A DNA stretch of 64,000 nucleotides. It comes from Rhodamnia argentea. Lineage: Eukaryota > Streptophyta > Magnoliopsida > Myrtales > Myrtaceae. Both the position numbers and the translations under genes were made by a program. Of the stretch, positions 1 to 10,500 are shown piece by piece (position 1 is the first letter of the stretch; each line of letters starts with the position of its first letter). The notes under the pieces were generated by a model. That model was not told where the DNA came from. It was given only the letters and a program-made list of their open reading frames with translations, and did no database searches. The stretch lies in contig NC_063156.1 in the NCBI RefSeq assembly GCF_020921035.1, positions 620,001-684,000 of the forward strand, in the 5' to 3' direction.

Positions 1-25
1 AGATGGTATTTTGCAAGACAAAAGC

Positions 26-1051
26 TCACTGATCGAGCGCATTAGGCCCAGCGCAATAACCGACCACAGGGTTCCACACCCACTGGACCAAGAACCTCCT
101 CCTGTTCCCGTTGATGTTGTACGTCTCCCCATCTGGGCCCTCCATCATCTGCCCCGTGTAGGACCCACCGCCCCCCGTTCCATAAATGCCCTCGCACAGG
201 TCCGCGATCTCCACGGGGAAGCTCGGGTCCTGACCCGCGTACCAGGCGTTCACCAGCGGGTTCGTCGCCAGCTCGGCGATCTCGTGGCCAATCACGCTCA
301 CCATCCCGTCCACGCCCACGTCGCCGTTCGGTGGCTTCAGCGGCTCCCGCCCGGGCATGTACTCCGGCACCGCGAAGGGGTAGGCGCACACCCCCGGGCA
401 CAGCTTTGCGCTGTTGCCCACCCACGCGTACGGGAGCGTGAACCCCACGATCGAAGGGAAAGTGAAGTAGTGGAACCCACACACGTTGTCGCAGAAATCC
501 TGGACGTACACGTCGTCCGCCGTCAGCACCAGGTAGACCCCACCCCTGGGGTTCGTCGCGAGCGGGCGCGTGCGGGCCGTGACCGCGCTCTGTATCACGG
601 ACTGCACGGAGAGCCTCGTCAGCGACTTGCCGTGGGAGTAGAACCGGTCGGACTTCTCCTCCCCGAGCCGGACCGAGCGGGAGGTGTTCGCGCCGGTCTG
701 GTCGGTGTACAGCTGGACGGTCCTCCACCACCCGGACACCGAGGGGCGCTTGGGACGGAGGGCCGAGATGGAGCTGATGAACTCGCGGATGATCTTCTTC
801 TGGGCCTTGCGCCACGTGCCGTACCAGATGGGATAGACGGTGATGTTGGCCGTGAGAATGGGGCCCATGTGGTACTTCAGGTGGATGAGCTCCGACGAGC
901 CCTCGTATTTCTTGGAGCCGCCCAGGATGAGATCTGAGCCGCTAGTTCTCTGGTGAGGCCAGGGACGCCATGCCATGGCTGGGGTCGTCCGGACGAGCAG
1001 GAGAAGAGCGCCGCAGACGAGCAGGCACCCGACGGTGGTGGCGTGGCGCAT
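26..1051 (-). CDS. EXORDIUM/PHI-1-like secreted protein
   Basis: Single-exon gene of 341 aa on the minus strand, complete, stop at 26-28. I place the start at the ATG at 1051; the open frame continues a few codons upstream but without an ATG. Residues 1-27 form a secretory signal peptide (hydrophobic run, then TTPAMA before WRPW). The body is the phosphate-induced protein 1/EXORDIUM domain: the family block GHEIAELATNP is at 255-265, and cysteines 187, 191, 218, 222, 286 and 333 would suit an extracellular disulfide-bonded protein. Known family role: apoplastic proteins linked to brassinosteroid-dependent cell expansion and carbon status; no enzymatic activity is established. The coding region is markedly more GC-rich than its surroundings. 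The exact EXO/EXL paralogue cannot be told. Confidence in the family is high. Confidence 0.95.
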   Translation of the reverse strand: MRHATTVGCLLVCGALLLLVRTTPAMAWRPWPHQRTSGSDLILGGSKKYEGSSELIHLKYHMGPILTANITVYPIWYGTWRKAQKKIIREFISSISALRPKRPSVSGWWRTVQLYTDQTGANTSRSVRLGEEKSDRFYSHGKSLTRLSVQSVIQSAVTARTRPLATNPRGGVYLVLTADDVYVQDFCDNVCGFHYFTFPSIVGFTLPYAWVGNSAKLCPGVCAYPFAVPEYMPGREPLKPPNGDVGVDGMVSVIGHEIAELATNPLVNAWYAGQDPSFPVEIADLCEGIYGTGGGGSYTGQMMEGPDGETYNINGNRRRFLVQWVWNPVVGYCAGPNALDQ

Positions 1052-1148
1052 TTTAGCGTGTACTGGATTGGCGTGCGACGGAGACAATGAGTGTGGTGTG
1101 GCAGCGAAGAGAAACTGGCCCCCTGTGACGCGGAGGGGTAGATGGCCT

Positions 1149-1158
1149 GTTTATATAA
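1149..1158 (-). promoter_or_regulatory. TATA box of the EXORDIUM-like gene
   Basis: On the minus strand the sequence reads TTATATAAACAGG, about 100 bases upstream of the ATG at 1051, the normal TATA-to-ATG distance for a plant gene with a short 5' UTR. It is the only strong TATA match close to the start. Confidence 0.7.
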
Positions 1159-1159
1159 T

Positions 1160-1935
1160 GAAATGAAACATCTGGAGATACATTTGACATCGAGTCTATT
1201 TTAAAACAATGCATAGTGATTAGAGCAAAATGCCCATCATGCTGACGACTTAGTAAAATTAGAGCAATGTAAGACTAACGTAAAGAGTATAGTAAGCAAT
1301 TTCACAGATTGTAAATGTGCAATTAAATGATTATATATCGATTTGACACTCAATTTATTAATTTGTGTGGATCTATTAACATTTATTTATGAATTTGGAG
1401 CAAGGCTTTGTGGGGGCAACGTAGGAGAAACCGATTCGTTGAAAAGTGAACGGAGGTGGGGGCCAATCGAGTCACGGATAATGATGACTGTGGAAGTGGG
1501 AATCTGGTGGATTGATCTTTGATCGCATCAATTGTTCGTTTGAGTGGAGCTCCAGATTTTTCTTTTTCTCTAAAGAATAGATTCATTTTGCGACGAGCAT
1601 TGCCAGAGGAGGAGATCCATCTGGACTAGCTGGAGATGGCCAGGAGAGTGCAACGTCGAAAGGAAAGATGCATCTCAATCTCAATCCCAGCACATAAAAT
1701 GGTGGGGGGACAAGTACATGTCCAAGATGTGGTCCAAGCAAAACATACAAGCATAACACTATGGTTGTCCCGGCAATACCTAGCAAGAGAAATGCATTAT
1801 TGGATGTCACATGCATGACCGATTGGACCAGCGTTGTTGACTTTTCACTCGTACCAAGCAACTCCTACAATTTTAGGGAAAATTTCAAATATGAATTTGA
1901 AGTGCCTTTATTTTTTCAAATAATGGCCCGTAATG
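1160..1935. other. Intergenic, no gene supported
   Basis: AT-rich sequence upstream of the EXORDIUM-like gene. A short minus-strand reading frame at about 1583-1861 begins with a non-ATG codon and resembles nothing I know. I see no repeat structure until the hAT-like element begins at 1936. Confidence 0.5.
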
Positions 1936-3011
1936 TAGGGGTAAGCAAACTAGACCGGACTGGCTTGGACCGGCCAGGGACCATACCAGACGGGTTGGTT
2001 CGGTCCTTGAGGGGGCGGTCCGATCTCCAATCCCAATAAATGGGACCGGTGACCGAGCGATCCAGTCTTTGGTTTCGGGTGGAGGGGACCGGCCAAGACC
2101 GAACCACCCATAATATATATATATATACACACAATTAAAAAAAATAAAACTTTCATTTGTTTTTAATGTTCATTTCTCGAGTTATTTCCATTGTTAGGTT
2201 GTGCATTCTTGATAAAGTATCTCCACAACATTCTGCATATATGGTATGTCATTTGCCTGTCGACAATTATAGGAATCATGAAAGAATTGATTGGCGGTTC
2301 AGTTGGAACCAATAAAGCATGTTTGAGTTGAATACTAGTGAAACCACTTTACAAGAATGGTTTATATCAATTTCTCTTTGAAATTCGGACAGCCCCTCAA
2401 TGTTATAAATTCAGTCTATCCTATTTATTATGATCTTTCCAATGCATTGTGTGGTGAGTGTACATTGGCGTTTCGGAAATAAATGATTCAATTGGTTCAT
2501 TTAATATAGCGGTAGCAATTTCTTACTGTTCATGTGTTTCGGTTGTTCATTTCAATTAGTAGTCCTGTATTTTATTTCTACACATTGCTTGGATATGAAA
2601 TTCGTTTAGTGAACAACATCACTATTAGTATGTTTTCGCCACCAAATTTTTTCAATTCTCGTCCTTTATATATCTCTATTGTGTCGGCGGTTAGACCAAT
2701 CTCATTATCAAGCCTACCATTATGTGAAGACACGCATTCGTTACGAATGTGAGCAAACTGGACCAGCGTGTTTTTTTATTTGACCAACGATATAGATTGT
2801 AAATTAACATGCAATCGAAGCATATTGTATTTCAAGGGTTAGATTTCTATAAGCGGTTGGTATTAGCGGTTCCATTGAGCCAGAACCAGGACCGGACCGG
2901 ACCGCCGATCCCGATCTAGTCCTTGGTCCCGAAAATTTGGCGACCGGGACTACTAGCCCGGCCCCCGGCTCCATACGGGAATCGGATTGGCCCGAACCAT
3001 ACACTCTCCTA
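1936..3011. mobile_element. hAT-like non-autonomous element, old
   Basis: The left end reads TAGGGGTAAGC and the right end read in reverse is TAGGAGAGTG. Both subterminal regions are rich in GGACCGG/CCGGTCC motifs, as in the other members of this family in the window. The flanking octamers are CCGTAATG (1928-1935) and CTGTACTG (3012-3019), matching at 6 of 8 positions, which suits an aged hAT target duplication. No transposase is readable inside. An (AT)n tract lies at about 2111-2127. Confidence 0.6.
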
Positions 3012-3059
3012 CTGTACTGGATCTTATTTCAAAGAAGGGTTTGACTAAAGATATTTTCC

Positions 3060-3300
3060 TCATTTACTATTTTTTAAAATCTTTTCCTTGTTTTTCTTTA
3101 TTTTTTCCTTTTTTTTCCTTTCGCCGATGGTTGGTCTCAAGGATGGCTAGTCATCGCCTAGGCGGGGCAAAGGTCGCCTCGCCTAGGCAAGAGCCGCCCT
3201 TGCCGATCGCAAAAAAAATAATAATAATAAATAAATGGAAAAATTGAAAAGAAAAAAGAAACAAAGGAAAAACAAATAAATAACGAAAATGCGCTTGATC
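3060..3300. repeat. GC-rich core fragment of the inverted-repeat family
   Basis: A poly-T-rich tract, a GC-rich centre rich in CGCCTAGGC-like words, then a poly-A-rich tract: the same palindromic layout as the cores at about 38270-38520 and 57060-57330. The long outer arms seen in full copies are not recognisable here, so this looks like a broken copy. Confidence 0.5.
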
Positions 3301-5690
3301 AAGCTCCTCTTTAAAATAATGAGATACTTTAGGTACTTATTTGAAATAAGATCCACTTTAGGTCTTTATCTGGAATGTTCCATCGTATGTTCATCGACTG
3401 CTCGGGGTAGCCTAAATGCATGTTTTTGTCTATGAGAAGAAGCTCTAGGGTTGTACATTCGAATGTGTTTCTGATATCCTATGGCGTAGGATCACGCAAG
3501 ACGAACCACGACAACAAATGGATTGCATTCTTAACCATCTTTTTATGTTATTTAGCAATGCGATACTAATTCGGTACTTGTTGTAGTAAATTAATTATTG
3601 CACTTGTCATGTGAAATCATTATTTTGATTCTGCAGTGCATAGTTTACACAGTTCGAATGGTTTTGTTTCTCTATATATCAAGAAATCCTGTCGACAATT
3701 AAAGATTTTGCTCTAGTTATTCGGAAAAAAAAAAAAAAAGAAAGAGCGAGAAAATAGTCTAAGGTCGTGCCTTTTCACTTCTTGCTGACATTGAATATCC
3801 CCACACTACATCATATATATATGACAAAAACGATTTTCTCGTATCGCACATTTTCAAGTTCATAATCATCCGATAGTAATCGTATAAGAAGGTCTGAATT
3901 GATCCTATTACACGATGTTACGAATCACAGAATGGGAAACCTTTGCGATATGCTCAATTCAAGCATGCTATATGTTGTACCGTAAATTACTGTCTTTGGG
4001 GTAGACAAAGAACAAGTGACCCAGAGTTACTGCCCTGCCGTCGTGAAAGCATGACGTAGACCATGTCGTCACATGGAAACGGACAAGTATATACGATATA
4101 ACATGAAGGCGTGTCAAACGGTGGTTGAATCTATACAGATGTATGGGTTCTATCTACTTTGAGGCAAAAACAGATGTATGTGTTACGTATCTCGGTGTAG
4201 CTTTCCTTTTTGTTTTCTTTTGCTCGAACGGACACATGTCATTCCAGATTCGTTTCACCAGCTCAACCAAATCATCTCATCCGTTAATCAAAAAATAATC
4301 CGTCGTCGTTGAATTAAAAAAAAAAAAAACACCACGATTACCTCGAACAAACCTCATAGACGAATCCCGTAATTTTTCTTGTTGGGCCCGTATAGCCCAA
4401 GCTAGCAAAGGGCCAAATGTTTAGGTTTGTCAGTGATTAAAAAGTAATCTGCCAAAGTTGAATGAGAAAATTTGTCATTTCCTCAATCTAACTTCAGAGA
4501 GTAAACATTCAATTTTTTTTTTCTTGTTAACTCGGGCCTTTGCGCCTTCATATGGCTGAAATCGCAAATAATCCCCGATCAGCGATGCACCATGCTAACT
4601 TTTGGGACATTTTTTTTTTTCTTTTTTAGAAAGAAGAAGAAGAAGAACCATTTAGGCGAAAAGCCGCCGATTGTGCAATTTAATGACGGAGTGTCTGTTT
4701 ATTTGGACTTAACGGGGGGGAGAGAGAAGGAAGTCAAGAAGTGAGAAAACGACAGCGCTTGCATCTTTTGGATCCAAGTTCGGAAACAATCCTCATTTTA
4801 GACATGCCCGCGTGGACCAAGGAAGGCCGGCTAGGCAACTAGGCAGTCGATTCCATCGTTATTGATCACATGCATATTGTTTGAAGATATTTTCGTTAGA
4901 TCGATATCGGTCGCCCGTTAAACTAAGATATTTTGCGAAATTATTTAGCTTGTTGCTCTTAAAATCCGAGATAAAGTCATTTATCTGGTCTCTCAACTCG
5001 CCATACTCCCGACCACAACTTGTAACACATAGTGTGAAGTGCATTTACATACATAATAAGTAATTCGTTTAATAAGTGGCCAGCATGTAAGCTACAAGGG
5101 TTCTAAGTCTCGATGAGATTAAGTCGAACCGATAAATCAAAAGTCACATTTATGTTTACTCCTCGAATGAAAACATCTAATTTTGGTCTTAAACATAACT
5201 TTTAAGAGACGTAAGTGCTTACCATATTTGGCATTTTCGTCCTATGAAAACTTTTCTGAGTTGAAACCTTAGTTAGTTGTCTATTTATGAAGTTACGGTG
5301 GTCTATTATTTATTCCCACCTCCTTCATATTAATGAAATTAAGGTTGTCGAATGCATGATTAATTACATCTAAATCGTAATAATCAATTAAATTTAATTG
5401 ATAACATAATCATGTTGGACCTGATTTTGGCTATGCAAATGCACCATAGGCGCAAATACAAAATCGCATGGAACTTCCTACTAAATATAAATAAAAGCCA
5501 CTCCATTTTTCGGTGGAAAAGTGTGTTTCAATAATGATTGCTCGTCTCTGTACTTTTTTACATCTTACATGGTCACCAGTGGCAGAACAGTGGTAGGTGT
5601 GGATCACTATCAGTTCTTATTAATGATTGCACGTCTCGGTAGATATACATTTCTTATCCTATCTAACGAGATCATTTCATAGGAAAAGTA
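3300..5690. other. Intergenic, no gene supported
   Basis: AT-rich DNA with scattered homopolymer runs. The overlapping short frames on both strands near 4859-5063 are mutually antisense and show no coding character. I recognise no gene, RNA or intact transposon here. Confidence 0.5.
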
Positions 5691-5694
5691 AAGC

Positions 5695-6190
5695 CTTGGT
5701 GCCCGTGCTAGGATCTCGGCACCAGGCCGGGTCCACAAAGGCCGTGCGCGAGAACTCGGTGGCTCGAGTCCTCGCCGCTCGAGCTTAGGTCTCCGACACT
5801 CAAGCCCTGATCCAATGTGGTTGGCTTGGGGACGTTAGTGCATGTGGCTGACTCCCCACGACGAGGCCCAAGTCCGCAGCGACCGAGCTCGGCATTGAGG
5901 ATATGGGCGCGAGTGTCAGGGTCACGAGCTCAGTCTTGATGGACCTGGGTACGGGCGCTAAGGTCCCGGGTTGCAGCATCAGTGGACCCTAGCTCAAGTG
6001 TGGGGAATCCCAGCACGAGCATCGAGGAACCAAGCACTACCTTTGTAGACCCCAGCTTGGCGTAGGGGATTTGGGCTTGGGTACCGGGGTCGCAAGCCCG
6101 ACTTCAGTGAAGCCAGGCTCAGGCGTTGAGGACTTGGAAATGAACATTAGGATCCTGATACACAAGTGCAGAGCTCCTGGTCCAAGTATC
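5695..6190. repeat. Degenerate GC-rich minisatellite
   Basis: About 500 bases of loosely repeated text in an otherwise AT-rich area. Words such as CGAGCTCGG, GGGTCC, GGCATTGAGGA and 'gggcgc..gtcggggtc' recur at irregular spacing of tens of bases. The array is followed at 6190-6560 by AT-rich sequence with AAAATATTTT- and TTTTCGCGAAAC-type words, also seen near 43760-44400, so the array may be the interior of a terminal-inverted-repeat element. No open frame spans it. Confidence 0.5.
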
Positions 6191-7300
6191 TATTTACCTT
6201 GAAAATGATTTCTTCAAAATCAAAAATCATTTTTCCAAATTTAAATATTGGTTTTTCGTTGACTCATTTTCTAAAGTGATCCGAGCACCAAAAAAATAAG
6301 GAAAATATTTTCCGTGAAACATTCATTTGTTTCGCAAAAAATAATGAATTCGAACAATATTTCCTTAAACACGATCACTTGTATCGTTTAAATAACTAAT
6401 CAATAAAAAGTACTTATATATTGACAACAGTTTTTGTTAGAAATATTTTCACGAACGATGCAAACATTTTTCATTCATTTATTTTTGCAAGCGGTATAAG
6501 CGATTATTTTTTAGAAAATATTTTTTAAATTATCATTTTTTTCGCGAAACAAATGGAGCCTAACATGACATTTTACTGAAGTTAGCTAGATTTGTATAGT
6601 ACGAAAAAAGAAATCTCGACTGAAAAACTTCATCCAACCATACTCATCCATGAAGCGAAGAAATCACACACGTGCAATTGCTATAGTAAAATCAAATTTC
6701 TAATTTTATTGTAGGATTTTTTTAATTGATTCTTTTATCACATTGTGACATTTTCCAGCGTTGAATAGATCCATTCGGAAATAAGTAGACGATGAAAAAA
6801 TTATCAAAGGTGGGCATGCCTTATTTTTATTTAACGATGTGCGAATAGTTATTTGATTTTGGCTAAGTGATTGTTGTAGTTTTGTCTTGAACTAAAAGAG
6901 ATTGTTATTGGTGTGATTTGACACATAATTTAAATATGAGATTAATCCTAAGCCAAAGAGATCATTCTTTTTTCTAAAATGCGAAATAGGAAATTTCACC
7001 AAGTCAATTTTTAGGAAATCTTGAATCGGACCATTTGTACTTACTTCAATTAAGGAAGTATGGCGATAAAAAAGGAAAAAAAAAAAAAAGAGGAAGTATG
7101 AGCCTCTTCTATAGAAGAACTTTTTTTATGTCTTGGTCCCAATTCAAAATTAAACAACCCCGAACTAATTGAAATTTCGGAACTAATTGGTTTGCCATTG
7201 GTAAAATATAACACGAAATTTCTGAAATTTTATGTGTTCTCAGACTCAAAGGCACTTAAATAAGGAAGCAATTAGCTTACTATCTAATCAATTGCCTGAC
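6190..7300. other. Intergenic, transposon-like AT-rich DNA
   Basis: The stretch 6220-6560 carries repeated words around AAAATATTTTCCGTGAAAC and ends near TTTTTTCGCGAAACAAATGG, resembling the element at 43760-44400. The rest, up to the 5' UTR of the fusion gene, shows nothing I recognise. Confidence 0.4.
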
Positions 7301-7436
7301 ACGGGATTTTTTGTTTTTTTTTTGGTCGAAGCCTGACGCGAGATTAGCCGAATGCAAATTGGCAGAAGTTCACGACTCAAGGCGAGCATCTTCATCGCCA
7401 AGCGTTGTTCCCCTGCACTTCGTCTCCTCCACAGAA

Positions 7437-7440
<4 letters not shown>

Positions 7441-7471
<31 letters not shown>
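7441..7471 (+). repeat. (TC)n microsatellite in the 5' UTR
   Basis: An uninterrupted CT repeat about 70 bases before the ATG at 7544. Pyrimidine tracts of this type are common in plant 5' leaders. An ATG at 7352 lies upstream in the same frame, but reading from it would place this repeat inside the protein as a Leu-Ser run, which is why I prefer 7544. Confidence 0.8.
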
Positions 7472-7475
<4 letters not shown>

Positions 7476-7543
7476 TGTGTTCGCTCCCTGACCAATTTAG
7501 ATGGACATTTTGTCCATTCCGCGATTCTCTCTCTCCTCCTTCT

Positions 7544-10500
7544 ATGGCTCTCTTTGTATCTCCCCATTCTCTCCCCATTCGTTTTCTCTCGCGCGACTCT
7601 GACCGCTCGCTTCGGAATCCATGCCGTTTTCGCTTCTCCGCCTCGTCCTCCGCGGCGGCGGCGGCGGCGACGGCGGAGCGAGACAAGAGAAATGGTGTGG
7701 CGATTCTCTGGTACAAGCACGATCTTCGCGTGGACGATCACCCTGGTATTGTAGCGGCAGCTCGGTACCAGAGTGTTGTTCCTCTCTACGTCTTCGATCA
7801 CCGATTACTTTCTCGTAAGTTCATGGCACCTTTCGCTACTTTCTTATTGCGGTTCCCGCTGCAGAATATACTTTCCGTCCATCTGCTAGAGTGCCTTCCC
7901 TGTAGTCGATGTCTTAACCCTAGCATCGATGCCAGAGCTGTTTTGCTCCGCATCTTTGATCGTGGCAAACTGAGTCCTGGTGTAGGCTTGCTGCTTCCTT
8001 AACATGATTTGAGGTGCAGAAACTATTGCACAAATGGGGGGAAAAAAACCGAGTCCTGGCGTAGGCTTGCTGCTTCCTTAATGTGATTTGAGGTGCAGAA
8101 ACTATTGCACAAAACAACGTGTCTAATTGATTTTCACTGAAGTCATATTCTTCCATGCTTCGTGTAATTATTAGGGTGCCTCAACTGTATTAGGAAGTCG
8201 AATTGTTTACTCTGGAATTGGTGGCAGGGTTCTTTTTCTACTCTCTAAGGTCTTGCTCAAATGGAGGTTTACCGATTCATATTTTGATTTGAGATACGGA
8301 TAGTTTCACTCAGTCAGCCAAAGAAAAATAGTTCTATTTGGAGCAGGTTGATTCTCACTTATAAACGTTGTCAACTTGTTCCATGTTCTTGTAATTGAAA
8401 GAGTGCCTCGCCTGTATGGAGCAGTCATATTAATTATTCTAGATTTAATACCCGAATGTTGTTCCTCTTTATGGCTTCAAGCACTGCTTACTCTCCAGTG
8501 TGTTCAGTTACAGGTTTAGCTATGGTATTGTTATTTTACAGTTTGCTAGCAATATTTGCCTTGTGGCCTCAGAAAGCGAAATCAGTTAGACGTGGACTGA
8601 AGTAGGTTGAGTCTTACTTGTAAAAGTGGTCAGTTTGTTCAATGTCTGTGTAACTGCTAGAGTGCCTCGCCTGTAGCGAGAAGTCAAATCTATCACTCAA
8701 TTCTATTACTCTAGATTTAGTACGACAATGTTGTTCCTCTCCTTACTCTCCAGTGAGTTCGACTATAGTCTTAGCTATGGATCTTTTAACTCACCATGGA
8801 GATTTCTACTTTTGTAACAATCATTTGTAGGTTTCTCAGATGAAATGCTAGAACTTCTACTACATGCTTTGCGTGACTTGAAATATACCTTGAGGGAGCA
8901 CGGTTCCGATTTGTTGATCAGATATGGCTGTGCAGAGGAAGTCATTCAAGAGCTTGATAAAGAGGTATTCGTCAGATTCGTTCATTCAAATGTCATTTAC
9001 AGCTCAGGCACTAGGAAGGCCTCTGGCACTCAACTCACAATTTTAATTTCATCACCGAGGATTGGAATAGGTTAATGCTACCTCTTTGCTCACAGAAGAG
9101 GAGGTGGAATACGACATGATGAAGATAATAAATGCCGTGAGGGATACCTTTGCCAAAGTAACATCTCATCTTGAGAGAATCCGGGATGTTGAATTGTGGC
9201 GGACTCCTTTTTATGATCTTGAGGTTGTTGCTTTTTTCATTGCTCAAATTCACATTGTCCTCAAAGTCTTCCATGTGATTTTTTATGCATCTTGATGTCT
9301 TAGAACCTTGAGGATTTGCCGCTATCTCACGAGGACTTAAAAAAGCGTGAAATTCCCCTAGTTTCTCCCTTCTTGTGTCCGGCAGTTCCGGCTGCTCAAA
9401 TGAACTTGGATTGGGGTAAGTTCCCATGTTGCCTTAGATGTCTCATGTTGATTTTGAAGATTATAAGTGTTATGAATGTGTGCCATGCATAATTTCTTGT
9501 TAACTTTCCAAAATAGCTTAATTTTTAGGTAATGTCTGAATCAGGTGATCTCCCAACGTATGACTATCTGAAGGAATTTATCAACAGAAACACGTATAAG
9601 CTAAAAAGGGGCTGGACTTCTCTGAAGGAGACATCAGCTGAGACCATACTGCAGAAGGCCATTTGTAGGTCTGATACTTCCATCAAGGGTGGTTTGCAGT
9701 CAAACCATGCCTACACGAAAAGAATGAAGAACTCTGTTTTTGTTACACAAAGTGGAAAGATTGTTGGAGGTGGGACGCTTGCCGTATTAAATGCATTGGC
9801 TGCGTACCTGAGATACTTGGAAGGAACAGCTCGAAGTGACTGGCAGGAGTAGGTCATGCAGTCTGTCACCATTTATCTAAATGGTTTGATGCTGTCTAGC
9901 TTGTTTATTTCCTTATGTCGACTAAGGTGAATTCTAGCATGAGCATCACAGAGGATCCCGATCTGTGCAAAAGAAAATGAGAGTTAGTTTGTTGTGGTGT
10001 TTTATAGAATTATCATGATTTGGTCATGCAGTGGGAAATAATATTTATTTAGCTTCACATTTTGGCAGGGTGCATAATAGAATGCGTGAGGCTGAAAGTC
10101 GAGAGGGAGCATCCTTTTATGCTCTTTTTGGTCCTGCACTTATTCTTGGCATTTTGTCAAGGAGAAGAGTCTATTATGAAGCTATCAAGTTTGAGAAAGA
10201 AAGGAATGCGGGATTTTTATCTCCTTTTGGATATTCAGCGCCCACTGTTGCTGCAGCAGTTGACAGTGTGTGTTCAATGGAGGTAGTATTTGAAACCTGC
10301 AAGTGGCTGATTTGCATCAAGGCCTTGCATCATGAGTTGGATTTCAATGGTGTTTCTTTCTTTATTGGGCAGTATGAGGAATTATTGACATAATGGATTG
10401 GATTTCAATGCAGTGGTATTGGGTAATGGCATCGAGAAGTCAAAAGATGAACGAAGGGATGCATTCTGTTAGGATATGGAGATGGAAGGGGCACTTGATT

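Noticed and set aside
11-937. Long plus-strand frame and another minus-strand frame overlapping the EXORDIUM-like gene
   Set aside because: Antisense and shifted-frame readings of a GC-rich gene; Arg/His/Pro/Val-rich composition and no family resemblance.
1583-1861. Minus-strand frame with a hydrophobic stretch upstream of the EXORDIUM-like gene
   Set aside because: Short, non-ATG at its far end, no recognisable domain; the membrane-like stretch alone is not enough.
7288-7801. Minus-strand frames over exon 1 of the fusion gene
   Set aside because: They read through the CT repeat as Arg-Glu repeats; shadows of the real exon.
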